A stretch of 64,000 bases of DNA from Burkholderiales bacterium. Lineage in GTDB: Bacteria; Pseudomonadota; Gammaproteobacteria; Burkholderiales; Burkholderiaceae_C. The notes beneath the pieces are model-generated. The model saw nothing but the letters and a program-made list of their open reading frames with translations. It had not been told where the DNA came from and searched no databases. The stretch covers positions 62,001 through 126,000 of the forward strand of contig JAGWTU010000011.1 of NCBI GenBank assembly GCA_028868825.1, given 5' to 3'. The translations under genes were made by a program, and so were the position numbers. This document shows positions 16,774 through 26,292 of the stretch, piece by piece (position 1 is the stretch's first letter; the number at the start of each line of letters is the position of its first letter).

Positions 16774-18690
16774 TCAATTCGCGACGTGCACCAGTCCCGC
16801 GGCGTCGCTGCGGTAGAAATAAAGGTCGATCGAATCGCCGTTGGGCATCGAGATCAGCCCCGGCTGGCCATACTGTAGCGGGTCCGGGTTGAGCATCGGC
16901 GCCAGCACCGGACCGATGGTCGCGAAGTCGCCGTAGGTGACCAGGGGGCTGGCCGCGTCACCGGTCACGGCGCGCAGCGTGGCCGGGCCCTGGCGCAGGG
17001 CCGCGCCCTCGGCCAGCAGCACGGCGTGGTAGTTGACCGCGCTGCCATCGGAGAGGCCGAACGATGACGCGCCGATGCCCTTGAGCAATTCGGTATCGGT
17101 CAGCGTCACCGGATGGCTGCCATCCGAATTCACGACGACCGTGTTGAACCCGCTGGTGAAGCTGTTGGACGGGAAGTAGACGCCTTCGCCGGAGACGATC
17201 ACCGGATTGACCGGTGCCGATGCGACGAAGCTGCCCAGGCTCGTCGTCGCGCCGCCGGCCTTCGGCACCGACAGCACGGCGCCCGAGGCGGCGCTGCCGC
17301 CGGTGACCATGATCAGCCGCGTCGGCGTCAGCGCCAGCTGCAGCAACGACGCGCTCAGGGTCGCGATCGTGTCGACGGTCAAGGCCTGGCCGATGGCGAT
17401 GACCCGTGCACCCGCGGCCCCGTTGATCGCCATGTAGACATGAGCGGCGTCGCCGGCGCTCGTCGGTGCCAGCGTCTCGCCGGCCGCCAGCGTGACCAGC
17501 GTGACCGGCGACCCCGGCACGGTCGTATTGATGCCGCGCAGGCGAGCACCGTCGATGTACAGCCACAGGCCGGCCTGCACGCCCCAGGGCGTGCCGAGAT
17601 TCATGAACGTCGCCGGGTCGACGTTGAACAGCGGCACCGGGTTGGTCAGCGCGGCGTCCCGGCGCACGATCTCGGCGCCGTAGCGCACGAGCAGGCCGTC
17701 GAAGGCGCCGTCGGCGTCGAGGATGCCGGCCAGCGGCTCGCCGGTCGTCAGCGGCAGGTCGCCGGCCGCCATGTTCATGCGCACGGCGAGAAAGATGTCG
17801 TCGGCCGTGCCGCATTGCATGTCGGCGCCGGGGGCGCGGAAGAACAGCCAGCTGCGCGTGGCATCGGCGAGGTCCTTGCCGCTGCCGTAGGTGTCCATGA
17901 TCGGGTAGCCGCCGTCGCCGCAGACATCGGTGCTCGCCAGCGTCGACACCAGGCGTGACGCCGGCGTGCGGCCGGCGGCCGTGACCTGGTCGACGAGGAA
18001 CAGGCGACCGTTCTTGAAGTAGGTGCCCAGGCGGCTGTGCAGATTCGTCACGCGCCCGGCGACGACGCTGCCCTCGAACAGCAATTGCGTGTTGAGGAAA
18101 GTGGCCGTCTGCCCGGCCGCTTCGAGCGTGATGGCCGGCCCCGCGGGCGCCGCCGCGTCGATGGCGCGCAGGGCCGGCATCGCCGTCGACTGCTGCCCGT
18201 TGGCGAAATCGATCGGCAAGGACGCGCCCTGCGGGCCGGCCGAGGCGAGCAGGAAATAGGCGCTGCTCACGGCCACGGGCTTCACCGTCAGCGTCGCGTC
18301 GGCACTCGTGACCTTCTCGCTGCCGCTGCTGACGACGACCGAATACTTGCCGCCGCTGTCGCCGGCAGCCGTCGATGCAGTCGTGTAGCTCGCGGCGGTG
18401 GCGCCCGCGATGGCGGTGCCGTTCAAGCGCCATTGGTAGGTCGGCGCCGAGGTGCCGCCCGTGACGGCGACGCTGAAGGTCGCCGCCTGTCCCGCCGACG
18501 CGCTGGCGTCCTGCGGCTGCGCCGTGATCGCCAGGGCGGCCGTGCCGGGGCCCGGGCCGCCGCCGGTGGCACCGCCGCCCGTACCGCCGGTCGCGCCGCC
18601 GTCGGCACCACCACCGCCGCAGCCCGACAAAGCCAGCACGAAAGCGGCGATCCAGGCCCCCATCCAGCGCCATGCGGCACGCTTGTCCAT
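16774..18690 (-). CDS. Surface lipoprotein with Ig-like domain, partner of the SARP-like regulator
   Basis: A 638-aa lipoprotein. The N-terminus has a hydrophobic segment ending in the lipobox LALSGCGGGG (Cys about residue 24), then a long Gly/Thr/Ala linker. Residues about 52-135 resemble a bacterial Ig-like repeat (PQDASASAGQAATFSV, then YQWRLNGTAI). The remaining 500 residues have many short beta-strand patterns suggesting a beta-propeller; no catalytic motif is visible. The second lipoprotein-regulator module (61330) encodes a lipoprotein of the same length with a different sequence. Preceded by the direct-repeat promoter at 18733-18764. A role as sensor or product of the SARP-like circuit is inference. 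Confidence 0.82.
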   Translation of the reverse strand: MDKRAAWRWMGAWIAAFVLALSGCGGGGADGGATGGTGGGATGGGPGPGTAALAITAQPQDASASAGQAATFSVAVTGGTSAPTYQWRLNGTAIAGATAASYTTASTAAGDSGGKYSVVVSSGSEKVTSADATLTVKPVAVSSAYFLLASAGPQGASLPIDFANGQQSTAMPALRAIDAAAPAGPAITLEAAGQTATFLNTQLLFEGSVVAGRVTNLHSRLGTYFKNGRLFLVDQVTAAGRTPASRLVSTLASTDVCGDGGYPIMDTYGSGKDLADATRSWLFFRAPGADMQCGTADDIFLAVRMNMAAGDLPLTTGEPLAGILDADGAFDGLLVRYGAEIVRRDAALTNPVPLFNVDPATFMNLGTPWGVQAGLWLYIDGARLRGINTTVPGSPVTLVTLAAGETLAPTSAGDAAHVYMAINGAAGARVIAIGQALTVDTIATLSASLLQLALTPTRLIMVTGGSAASGAVLSVPKAGGATTSLGSFVASAPVNPVIVSGEGVYFPSNSFTSGFNTVVVNSDGSHPVTLTDTELLKGIGASSFGLSDGSAVNYHAVLLAEGAALRQGPATLRAVTGDAASPLVTYGDFATIGPVLAPMLNPDPLQYGQPGLISMPNGDSIDLYFYRSDAAGLVHVAN

Positions 18691-18732
18691 CTCTCACCCT
18701 TCCCATTGCGTCGAACCGAATCAGTTCGGCGC

Positions 18733-18764
18733 AATGTAGGGAGACAGCGTCAGCGTTGCGTTAG
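18733..18764 (-). promoter_or_regulatory. SARP-type direct-repeat promoter upstream of lipoprotein-regulator operon
   Basis: On the minus strand: CTAACGC (18764-18758), 4 bp, CTGACGC (18753-18747), 8 bp (TGTCTCCC), then TACATT (18738-18733) as -10. Transcription would start near 18726, giving a leader of about 35 bases. The repeat sequence, 11-bp period and distance to the -10 equal those at 13319-13350, implying autoregulation by the second gene of the operon. Confidence 0.75.
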
Positions 18765-18817
18765 TGGCGGCGCGCAGGCCGCGCCGGCCGGGGTTCGCGC
18801 GGCCCGCGCGTCGATCT

Positions 18818-21148
18818 TCAGGCCGGTTCCTGGCCCAGCGACTTCAGCACGACCCGGCATAGGCTGTCCACGGCAAAGGGCTTGGCCAGGAAATCGTTCA
18901 TGCCCGCTTCGAGGCAGCGGCTGCGGTCCTCGTTAAACGCATTCGCCGTGATGGCGATGATCGGCGTGTACCGGTAGGCGCTGATCAGCCGCAATTGCCG
19001 CGTCGCCTCGAGCCCGTCGACATGGGGCATCTGCATGTCCATCAGGATCAGCGCATAGGCCGTCGAAGCGGCCATCGCGACGGCCTCGGCACCGTCGTTC
19101 GCCATGTCCACGTGCAGCCCGGCTTCATCGAGGATCATCCGCGCGACCTCGCGGTTGATGGGCTCGTCGTCGACGATCAGCACGCGGCGCCCGGCATGCC
19201 GCTGCCGGAGCTGCTTCTCGGCATCGGTGGCGCCGGGCGGCGGCGCGGCATCGGCCCGCGCCGCGCCCTTCTTCAACCGCACCGTGAACCAGAAGCGGCT
19301 GCCGACGCCCTCGGTGCTCTCGACACCGGCGGCCCCGCCCATGAGTTCGGCCAGCCGCCTGGTGATCGCCAGGCCGAGGCCGGTGCCGCCGTATCGCCGC
19401 GTCGTCGAATTGTCGGCCTGCTCGAACGAGGTGAAGAGTCGCGCGCTCGTCTGGGCGGAAATGCCGATGCCGGTGTCCTGGACCTCGAAACGGAGCAGCG
19501 CGCCGTCGACCGATTCCTCGACGACGCGGGTGCGCAGCGTGACGGTGCCGGCTTCGGTGAACTTGATCGCGTTGCTCGCGTAGTTCAACAGCGCCTGCTG
19601 GATGCGCGTCGCGTCGCCGATCAGATGGCGAGGCAGCGGGGCGTTGTCGACGATCAGCGCGAGCTGCTTGGCCTGCGCCTTCTCGTGGAGTATCGAGACG
19701 ACGTTGGCGGCGATGCCACCGACGTTGACATCGACCTCCTCGAGCGCGAATTTGCCGGCCTCGATTTTCGACAGGTCGAGCACGGCGTTGATCAATTCGA
19801 GCAGGTGCTGGCTGGACTTGTCGATCTTGTCGAGGCGCTCGGCCTGATCGTCGGGTATGCCGGAGCGGCGTATCAGATGGGTCATCCCGATGATGCCGTT
19901 GAGCGGTGTCCGGATCTCGTGGCTCATGTTCGCGAGGAACGCGCTCTTGGCGATATTGGCCGATTCCGCGGCCTCCTTGGCGATGGACAGGGCCGCCGTG
20001 CGCTCCTGCACCTGCGTTTCCAGTTCACGCCCGTAATTCTCGAGCTGGACCTCCGCCAGTTTGCTGGCCGTGATGTCGTGCCCCATGCCGAGCACGCCGA
20101 TCAACTCGCCGCGCGCATTGCGCATCGACACCTTGGTCGTCTCGAGCAGTTCCTTGTGGCCGTCGGAGGCGAAGGTCACCTCCTCCTCGTTGATCGACGG
20201 ACCCGGACTGGCCATGGCCTTGCGGTCATGGTCGCGGAAGAAGTCCGCCAGTTCGCTGGAGACGAAGTCGTAGTCGGTCTTGCCGACGATGTCCTCGAGT
20301 CGCGCGCCGAAGAACTGCTCGAACCGGGCATTGCAATCGAGATAGATGCCGTTGGCATCCTTGAGCCAGACCAGGTCGGGCAGGGTATTGATGAGCGTGC
20401 GCAGCATGCCGCGCTCATTGGCCAGCTCCTCGATCGACCGCTGGTGCAGTTTCACCAATCGATGGGCCAGGAACAGGCCGATGGGCAGCAGCAGCAGCGT
20501 CAGGCCCAGCAACAGCCCGAGGATGAGCTTCCTGGCCTGGATCGAGGACTCGCCGATGGCTCGCGAGAATTCATCCTCGTACACCGAGGTCGCGGCGTTG
20601 AGGGCCACGAGGTCCTGCAGGAATGCCGCCCGCGCCGCGGCGTCAGGCGGGCCGGCCTGCTGCATCTTCGCGTGCAGGTCCTGCGCGCGTTCGCGCAGGA
20701 CGAAGATCTGCTCGTCGGCGCGCTTCCAGGCCGCGATCGACCGTTCCATGAGAAAGCTGTGGTGGAACAGACGGAACAGGCGGATCATGCCGGGGACATC
20801 GTCGGGATCGTTCCCGCCATCGAGAAATCCCCGCTCGGCACCTGCCATGTCGGGTGGGGAGCCCTCCATCGCCAGGCGCGCGCGGTTGTCGCCCAGCGGT
20901 ATCGACAAGGCCTGCAGAAAGTCCTGATATTCCTTTTCGTCGCCGTTGGCGGCGTAGGCCATGAGGCGGATGACGGCCTGCTTCTGACCTTTGGACCAGA
21001 GACTTTCCCCGGCGACGTAGGCGCGTACCGATGACATCAGGTCGAGGCTGACCGTCATCGCGGCGACCAGGACGCCGATCGTGATCAGGAAGGGCCAGAT
21101 CGTCCTGAAGAAGATGCGGCCGGTCGTTTCGATCCTGGCGGTCATCAT
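18818..21148 (-). CDS. Hybrid sensor histidine kinase / response regulator
   Basis: A 776-aa membrane kinase. Two transmembrane segments (about 12-34 and 207-228) bracket a periplasmic sensor of about 170 residues. Then come a PAS domain (about 250-370, [20 protein letters not shown]), a coiled segment, a HisKA domain with the phospho-His in [12 protein letters not shown], an HATPase domain ([24 protein letters not shown]) and a C-terminal receiver (about 655-772) with VDDE and [13 protein letters not shown]. The receiver has no output domain and no response regulator gene is adjacent, so phosphotransfer to a distant Hpt/regulator is expected. It is upstream of, and on the same strand as, the lipoprotein-SARP operon. 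Confidence 0.92.
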   Translation of the reverse strand: MMTARIETTGRIFFRTIWPFLITIGVLVAAMTVSLDLMSSVRAYVAGESLWSKGQKQAVIRLMAYAANGDEKEYQDFLQALSIPLGDNRARLAMEGSPPDMAGAERGFLDGGNDPDDVPGMIRLFRLFHHSFLMERSIAAWKRADEQIFVLRERAQDLHAKMQQAGPPDAAARAAFLQDLVALNAATSVYEDEFSRAIGESSIQARKLILGLLLGLTLLLLPIGLFLAHRLVKLHQRSIEELANERGMLRTLINTLPDLVWLKDANGIYLDCNARFEQFFGARLEDIVGKTDYDFVSSELADFFRDHDRKAMASPGPSINEEEVTFASDGHKELLETTKVSMRNARGELIGVLGMGHDITASKLAEVQLENYGRELETQVQERTAALSIAKEAAESANIAKSAFLANMSHEIRTPLNGIIGMTHLIRRSGIPDDQAERLDKIDKSSQHLLELINAVLDLSKIEAGKFALEEVDVNVGGIAANVVSILHEKAQAKQLALIVDNAPLPRHLIGDATRIQQALLNYASNAIKFTEAGTVTLRTRVVEESVDGALLRFEVQDTGIGISAQTSARLFTSFEQADNSTTRRYGGTGLGLAITRRLAELMGGAAGVESTEGVGSRFWFTVRLKKGAARADAAPPPGATDAEKQLRQRHAGRRVLIVDDEPINREVARMILDEAGLHVDMANDGAEAVAMAASTAYALILMDMQMPHVDGLEATRQLRLISAYRYTPIIAITANAFNEDRSRCLEAGMNDFLAKPFAVDSLCRVVLKSLGQEPA

Positions 21149-21348
21149 GCCGGGGCAGGGACTGCGATCGGGGCCTGCCGCAAGCGAAACGGGCGGCCTG
21201 TCGACGCGACTTCTTCCTGGCTCGAATGGGAAGAAGGCTGGTGCATTGAATTGAGGATCGGCAGTCGACTAGCCGGGAACCATGATAGCGACGAAGCAGG
21301 GGTCCGGCCCGCCCGGCCAGGCGCCGCTGCGCAATCCTGCGCACAGTT

Positions 21349-22339
21349 TCAGCGGCGGCAGCCGGATGTCCGATCAGGGGCGCGAAAAGGCGCTGGTGCG
21401 GCCTGTTCCTTGGTTCGGCAAGCCCCGCCGTAGCGATTCATCGCACCGAAGGCCGGCATGCAGGGATGCGGCAGGAAGCGCGTCCTGGCGCCGATCACCG
21501 CGGGCAAAACGCTGGCGCGCGCGCCGCCGAGTCCGGCCACTGCCGCTGCGGTCATGCCGGTAGCCGTAATCGGCGATGCTGTAGCCGATGTCGTCGATGG
21601 ACCCGTTGACGAACATCGCGCGGTTCGTCGCCGCATGGACCTTGACATCGGAATAGAACGGCCCCGCGCCATAGCGCATGAAGCCGCCCGGCGGCGACGA
21701 GAACCTGAATTCCTGGCTCCCTGACGTCGGCACGAACGTCGAGGTCCTTGCCCGGATGCAGCAGCGGCTTCGCGCGGCCGTCGTTGTTGTCCGGGCACGA
21801 GGTCCGCTCGAGCATCGGGTCGTGGATGGGGTATGCGTCGGCGTTGCGCATCATGCCCGGCCGCAGCGAGAAATCGACGCGCGGCGGGCATCAGGTTGGC
21901 CAAGCGGAAGTCGTGCGTCTCTTCACCTTCCTTCGGATGGTCGCTCAAGGGCTGGACGCGCAGGCGATAACCACCGGGGCGGCGCCGGCCAATCGAGGAG
22001 CGGCGCCACGCCGGGGCATGGCGGCACCCAATCGGCCGCATTGCCCGCGCGCGCGAGCCGATCCGCATGGCGCGCGCTGAAGCAGCGCAGCACCCAGCCG
22101 TCGGCCAGCGCCTCGATGCGCGACGGCCCGGGCGGCACGACGAACATGCCGTGGAATTCCGCGCCGACGTCGACATGGTAGGCGGCGTTGCTCAGCCCAT
22201 GCGTGACCTTGGCGGCGAAGTCGGGTCGAGACAAGGCAGGCGCCCGGGCCCGATGGACGGGAAAGCCAGTGTCGATGCGCGTCGCGTCGCAGACAATCGA
22301 TCGTCGCTGGCGGACTGCCCAGGGCAGCCGAAGAATCAC
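21349..22339 (-). pseudogene. Degenerate, multiply frameshifted gene remnant
   Basis: No intact gene, but protein-like stretches succeed each other on the minus strand in different frames: YHVDVGAEFHGMFVVPPG, then RVQPLSDHPKEGEETHDFRL, then RPGMMRNADAYPIHDPMLE, then GGFMRYGAGPFYSDVKVH and DIGYSIADYGYRHDRSG. Joined, they read as one polypeptide of about 280 residues with frame changes near 21965, 21890, 21740 and perhaps 21560. The family is not recognised. Either a decaying gene or a stretch with clustered base-call errors; the several independent shifts favour decay. Confidence 0.5.
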
Positions 22340-22386
22340 CCCCCGTACGTTACGATTCGAAACCGACTTCCCGACTGCAGAACCGC

Positions 22387-22758
22387 ATGCCGTATCAGCT
22401 CATCTGGGAACATCGCGGGGTCGTCAAGGAGTTCCGGGGCGATGTGGATGGGCGCGAAGTGATTGCGTCGGTCGTCGAGGTCGAGGCCGACCCCCGGTTC
22501 GACGCCTTGCGCTTCGTCATCAACGACTTCACGGCGGTGCAGGCGCTGTCGCTCGCGATGCCGGACGTCGATCACATCTCCGCCATCGACTGGGCCGCGG
22601 CGAGGATCAACGCGAGGATCCGCATCGCCATCGTCACGGCCGACGCGACGCTGGCCGAATTGGCCGAGGAATACGCGAACTCGCCGATGAACGCCTACCC
22701 GACGCGCATCTTCCCGACGCTGGGAGAGGCCCGGGCCTGGCTCGCGCAGCCGACGTGA
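22387..22758 (+). CDS. Small protein, STAS/SpoIIAA-like (uncertain)
   Basis: A 123-aa cytosolic protein without signal peptide or membrane segment. The alternation of strands and helices (IWEHRGVVKEFRGDVDGREV, then RFVINDFTAVQAL and IAIVTADATL) and a final helix ending in EARAWL resemble the SpoIIAA-like fold used by small STAS-related proteins. No phospho-acceptor or other active site can be assigned. It is monocistronic, followed by a hairpin terminator shared with the convergent tRNA gene. Function unknown. Confidence 0.7.
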   Translation: MPYQLIWEHRGVVKEFRGDVDGREVIASVVEVEADPRFDALRFVINDFTAVQALSLAMPDVDHISAIDWAAARINARIRIAIVTADATLAELAEEYANSPMNAYPTRIFPTLGEARAWLAQPT

Positions 22759-22780
22759 CGCAGCGGCGCCGCATGCGAAA

Positions 22781-22809
22781 CAGCCACCGCGATCGCTCGC
22801 CGGTGGCTG
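22781..22809. terminator. Bidirectional hairpin between a plus-strand gene and tRNA-Met
   Basis: CAGCCACCG and CGGTGGCTG form a perfect 9-bp stem with an 11-base loop. On the minus strand it is followed by TTTCG, and on the plus strand by TGTGTCTT, so it can terminate both converging transcripts. Confidence 0.6.
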
Positions 22810-22822
22810 TGTCTTCGGATCT

Positions 22823-22899
22823 TGGTGGCGCTTCAGGGATTTGAACCCCGGACCTGCGGATTATGATTCCGTCGCTCTAACCAGCTGAGCTAAAGCGCC
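22823..22899 (-). tRNA. tRNA-Met (CAT), elongator type
   Basis: The minus strand gives a 77-nt cloverleaf. The acceptor GGCGCTT pairs with AAGCGCC, the D-arm is AGCTCAGCTGGTTAGAGC, the anticodon loop ATCATAA carries CAT, and the T-loop GGTTCAAATCC is standard. CCA is encoded (minus strand 22825-22823). GG at the 5' end and a fully paired acceptor identify the elongator rather than the initiator. A lysidine-modified tRNA-Ile2 also reads CAT at the gene level and cannot be excluded, but the body is elongator-Met-like. Confidence 0.92.
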
Positions 22900-22960
22900 T
22901 GAGCCCGACATTATAGCGGGCCGCCGGGGCCCCGCTACGGCCCTCACACACACTTCGACG

Positions 22961-24055
22961 ATGTTCAGCTTCTTCAAGAAAAAGGTCGCACCGGCGCCTG
23001 TGGCGCCGGCCGCTGTGGCCGCGCCCGCCGCGCCCCTCGCGGCAACTCCCGTCGTCCCGGCGGCAGCGGTTTCCGCCCCGGTCGCCGTGCCGGACGTCGA
23101 CGCGACCGACGGTTCGGTGACGGCCGCGCCCGCCGCCGAACCCCGCCGCGCCTGGTACCAGCGCCTGACCCTGGGCCTGCGCAAGACCGGCGCCGGCATC
23201 GCCCGTGTCTTCACCGGCACGCGCATCGACGACGCGCTCTACGAGGATCTCGAAGCCGCGCTGCTGCAGGCCGACACCGGCGTCGCCGCGACCGAGGCGC
23301 TGCTGGCCGACCTCAAGCGCCGCGTCAAGGAGACCAAGGCGACCGAGCCGGCGGCGGTGAAGTCGCTGCTCGTCGACGCGCTGGCGCAGCTGCTGCAGCC
23401 GCTGGAGCGCGCGCTGGCCGTCGGCGCCGCGACGCCGACCGTGATCATGGTCGTCGGCGTCAACGGCGCCGGCAAGACGACGAGCATCGGCAAGCTCACG
23501 CGGCATCTCGCCGAAGCCGACTGCAAGGTGATGCTGGCGGCCGCCGACACCTTCCGCGCCGCCGCGCGCGAGCAGCTCACGGTCTGGGCCGACCGCAACC
23601 GCGTCGAGATCGTCAGCCAGGAGGGTGGCGACCCGGCCGCCGTGACCTTCGACGCCGTCAGCGCCGGCCGCGCCCGCGGCTGCGATGTCGTCATCGCCGA
23701 CACCGCGGGCCGCCTGCCGACCCAGGCGCACCTGATGGAGGAGCTGAAGAAGATCCGCCGCGTCATCGGCAAGGCCCAGGAGGGCGCGCCGCACGAGGTG
23801 CTGCTGGTCGTCGACGGCAACACCGGCCAGAACGCGCTCGCCCAGGTGAAGTCGTTCGACGCCGCGCTCGGCCTCACCGGACTCGTCGTGACCAAGCTCG
23901 ACGGCACGGCCAAGGGCGGCGTGCTCGCCGCGATCGCGCGCTGGGGCGCCGAGCAGGGCCGCGTCGTGCCGGTCTACTTCATCGGCGTCGGCGAGCGGCT
24001 CGAGGATCTGCAGACCTTCAACGCACGCGAGTTCGCCGCCGCGCTGCTGGAGTAG
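22961..24055 (+). CDS. ftsY: Signal recognition particle receptor FtsY
   Basis: SRP-receptor GTPase that docks ribosome-nascent-chain-Ffh complexes at the inner membrane; 364 aa. A short Ala/Pro/Val-rich N-terminal tail (about 8-60) replaces the long acidic A-domain of enterobacterial FtsY. The NG domain follows: P-loop GVNGAGKTTSIGKL (about 168-181), DTFRAAA, DTAGRLPTQ, TKLDGTAKGG and a final GVGERLEDLQTF. The start MFSFFKKK is a typical amphipathic FtsY beginning. Its partner ffh lies only 0.8 kb away on the opposite strand. Confidence 0.97.
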   Translation: MFSFFKKKVAPAPVAPAAVAAPAAPLAATPVVPAAAVSAPVAVPDVDATDGSVTAAPAAEPRRAWYQRLTLGLRKTGAGIARVFTGTRIDDALYEDLEAALLQADTGVAATEALLADLKRRVKETKATEPAAVKSLLVDALAQLLQPLERALAVGAATPTVIMVVGVNGAGKTTSIGKLTRHLAEADCKVMLAAADTFRAAAREQLTVWADRNRVEIVSQEGGDPAAVTFDAVSAGRARGCDVVIADTAGRLPTQAHLMEELKKIRRVIGKAQEGAPHEVLLVVDGNTGQNALAQVKSFDAALGLTGLVVTKLDGTAKGGVLAAIARWGAEQGRVVPVYFIGVGERLEDLQTFNAREFAAALLE

Positions 24056-24064
24056 CGCCGCCGC

Positions 24065-24766
24065 TCAGGAATGCGCCGAGGCGGTTTCGAGTTCCTCGAA
24101 GAACGCCGACGGCACCGGCTCGTTCGCCTGGTCGAGTGCGGCCTGCATCGCCGCGCGGTCGCCATGCGCCAGCACCTCGGCGATGTCGGGCACGGGAATC
24201 AGCGGCATCGGCCGCGATGTCGGCGCCTTCAGCCCCGCCGCGGCCGGGCCGGCGAGGGCCGCGAGGGCATGGCGCGCCTCGCCGACGCCGGGCAGGTCGC
24301 CCTCGCGCCAGGTGTGCACGGGGATGCCCGCGGCGCGCAACACGCGCGCCATGCGTTCGTGGCGGCGGCGCGCGCGCTGGCTTTCCTGCTCCGGGCGGAT
24401 GTCGATCACGGCCAGCACCTTCGAGCCGCTGTCGCACAGCAGCAGGTCGGCGCTGATCGAGCCCGCGCGCTGCAGCCATTCGGCGTAGGAATGACGCGTC
24501 GGCACGCGCACGAAACGCGCCAACGGCACCTGCGCCAGCACGAGGAAGCCGGGCATCGCGCGCTTGAGCAGATCGTAGGCCTGGCGCTCGTCGATCGTGA
24601 GCACGCGCGCGGCCACCGGCTGCCAGTCGGCGACGGTGTCGAGCGCATCGCGCGCGGCCTCGCGCCGGCGCTGGCGACGGCGCCGCACCCGCAGCGCTAC
24701 CGCACCCAGCAACAGCAGCGCACAGGCGGCGATCGCGTAGACGGCGGGGGCGGAGAGGAATTCCAT
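24065..24766 (-). CDS. DUF2726 domain protein, membrane anchored
   Basis: A 233-aa protein with one N-terminal transmembrane helix (about 8-26) followed by an Arg-rich cytosolic stretch. The DUF2726 domain (about 50-160) has LTIDERQAYDLLKRAMPGFL and SISADLLLCDSGSKVLAVID, a nuclease-superfamily-like arrangement whose activity is unproven. The tail ends in acidic helices. It lies between ftsY (9 bp between stop codons) and ffh. Function unknown. Confidence 0.8.
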   Translation of the reverse strand: MEFLSAPAVYAIAACALLLLGAVALRVRRRRQRRREAARDALDTVADWQPVAARVLTIDERQAYDLLKRAMPGFLVLAQVPLARFVRVPTRHSYAEWLQRAGSISADLLLCDSGSKVLAVIDIRPEQESQRARRRHERMARVLRAAGIPVHTWREGDLPGVGEARHALAALAGPAAAGLKAPTSRPMPLIPVPDIAEVLAHGDRAAMQAALDQANEPVPSAFFEELETASAHS

Positions 24767-24880
24767 GCAGGGCGGGCCGCGAAAACGGCAAGTGCGGCGC
24801 CGTGGTCGCGCCTGCCTTGAAGATCGGCCAAAGCCGGCCGCGAATCAACCGCAGAATGTCAAAAGGCGTATCGAACGGTA

Positions 24881-26242
24881 TCAGCGGGGCATGCCCGGCA
24901 TGCCGCCGCCGCCCATGCGCCGCATCATCTTCATCAGGCCGCCGCCCTTCATCTTCTTCATCATCCCCTGCATCTGCTCGAACTGGTTGAGCAGGCGGTT
25001 GACCTCCTGCACGGCAACGCCGGCGCCGGCGGCGATGCGGCGCTTGCGGCTGGCCTTGATGAGCTCGGGCTTGCGCCGCTCGAGCGCCGTCATCGAGCAG
25101 ATGATGCCTTCCATGCGCTTGACGTCGCGCTCGGCACGGCCCATGTCGGCGCCCGCGGCCTTGGCGGTGAGCTGGCTCGGCAGCTTGTCCATCAGCCCGG
25201 CCAGGCCGCCCATCTTCTTCATCTGCGTGATCTGGCCGAGGAAATCATTGAGGTCGAAGCCGCCGCCCGACTTCATCTTGTCGGCGAATTTCTGCGCCGC
25301 CTCGATGTCGACGCCCTTCTGCACCTGCTCGACGAGGGCGACGATGTCGCCCATGCCGAGCACGCGTCCGGCGTGGCGTTCGGCGTCGAAGACCTCGAGC
25401 CCGTCGATCTTCTCCGAGACGCCGGCGAACTTGATCGGCGCGCCGGTGACCTGGCGCACCGAGAGCGCCGCGCCGCCGCGCGAATCGCCGTCGAGCTTGG
25501 TCAGCACGACGCCGGTCAGCGGCAGCGCGTCCTTGAACGCCTTGGCCGTGTTGACGGCGTCCTGGCCCTGCATCGCGTCGACGACGAACAGCGTCTCCAC
25601 CGGCTTGAGCAGTGCGTGCAGCTCGCGGATCTCGGCCATCATCGCCTCGTCGATGCCCAGCCGGCCCGCGGTGTCGACGAGCAGCACGTCGAAGTAGTGG
25701 CGCCTGGCATGGTCGAGCGCGGCGAGCGCGATCTCGCTCGGCTTCTGCCCCGGGTCGGACGGGAACCATTCGGCGCCGGCCTGCGCGGTGACGGTCTTCA
25801 GCTGCTCGATCGCCGCCGGCCGGTAGACGTCGGCCGAGACCGTGAGCACCTTCTTGCGCCGCTGCTGGATCAGGTGGCGCGCGAGCTTGGCCGTCGTCGT
25901 CGTCTTGCCGGCGCCCTGCAGGCCGGCCATCAGGATCACCGCCGGCGGCTGCACCGCGAGGTCGATGTCGGCGATGCCCTCGCCCATCGTCGCCGCCAGT
26001 TCCTTGTGCACGATGCCGACGAGCGCCTGCCCCGGGTTCAGCGACGCCGCGACCTCCTGGCCCAGCGCCTTGTCCTTGACGCGGGCGATGAAGTCGCGCA
26101 CGACCGGCAGCGCGACGTCGGCCTCGAGCAGCGCCATGCGCACTTCGCGCAGCATGTCCTGCACATTGCTTTCGGTGATGCGGGCCTGGCCGCGCATCGT
26201 TTTGACCAGCTGGGACAGGCGGTCGGAGAGGGTCGAGGCCAT
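24881..26242 (-). CDS. ffh: Signal recognition particle protein Ffh
   Basis: SRP54 homologue, 453 aa, which binds 4.5S RNA and signal sequences. N domain (1-90), then G domain with P-loop GLQGAGKTTTTAKLA, DVYRPAA, DTAGRLGID and TKLDGDSRGG, then a Met-rich M domain (about 300-453) ending in repeated GGGM/MPGM. The length is normal. It is divergent from the CcsA-like gene with a 50-bp shared promoter region. No 4.5S RNA gene was seen in the window. Confidence 0.97.
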   Translation of the reverse strand: MASTLSDRLSQLVKTMRGQARITESNVQDMLREVRMALLEADVALPVVRDFIARVKDKALGQEVAASLNPGQALVGIVHKELAATMGEGIADIDLAVQPPAVILMAGLQGAGKTTTTAKLARHLIQQRRKKVLTVSADVYRPAAIEQLKTVTAQAGAEWFPSDPGQKPSEIALAALDHARRHYFDVLLVDTAGRLGIDEAMMAEIRELHALLKPVETLFVVDAMQGQDAVNTAKAFKDALPLTGVVLTKLDGDSRGGAALSVRQVTGAPIKFAGVSEKIDGLEVFDAERHAGRVLGMGDIVALVEQVQKGVDIEAAQKFADKMKSGGGFDLNDFLGQITQMKKMGGLAGLMDKLPSQLTAKAAGADMGRAERDVKRMEGIICSMTALERRKPELIKASRKRRIAAGAGVAVQEVNRLLNQFEQMQGMMKKMKGGGLMKMMRRMGGGGMPGMPR

Positions 26243-26292
26243 GGGGTGGGCGGGCGGGGGGCAGCGGGGCCCGCGGTCAGTACACTGTCGCG

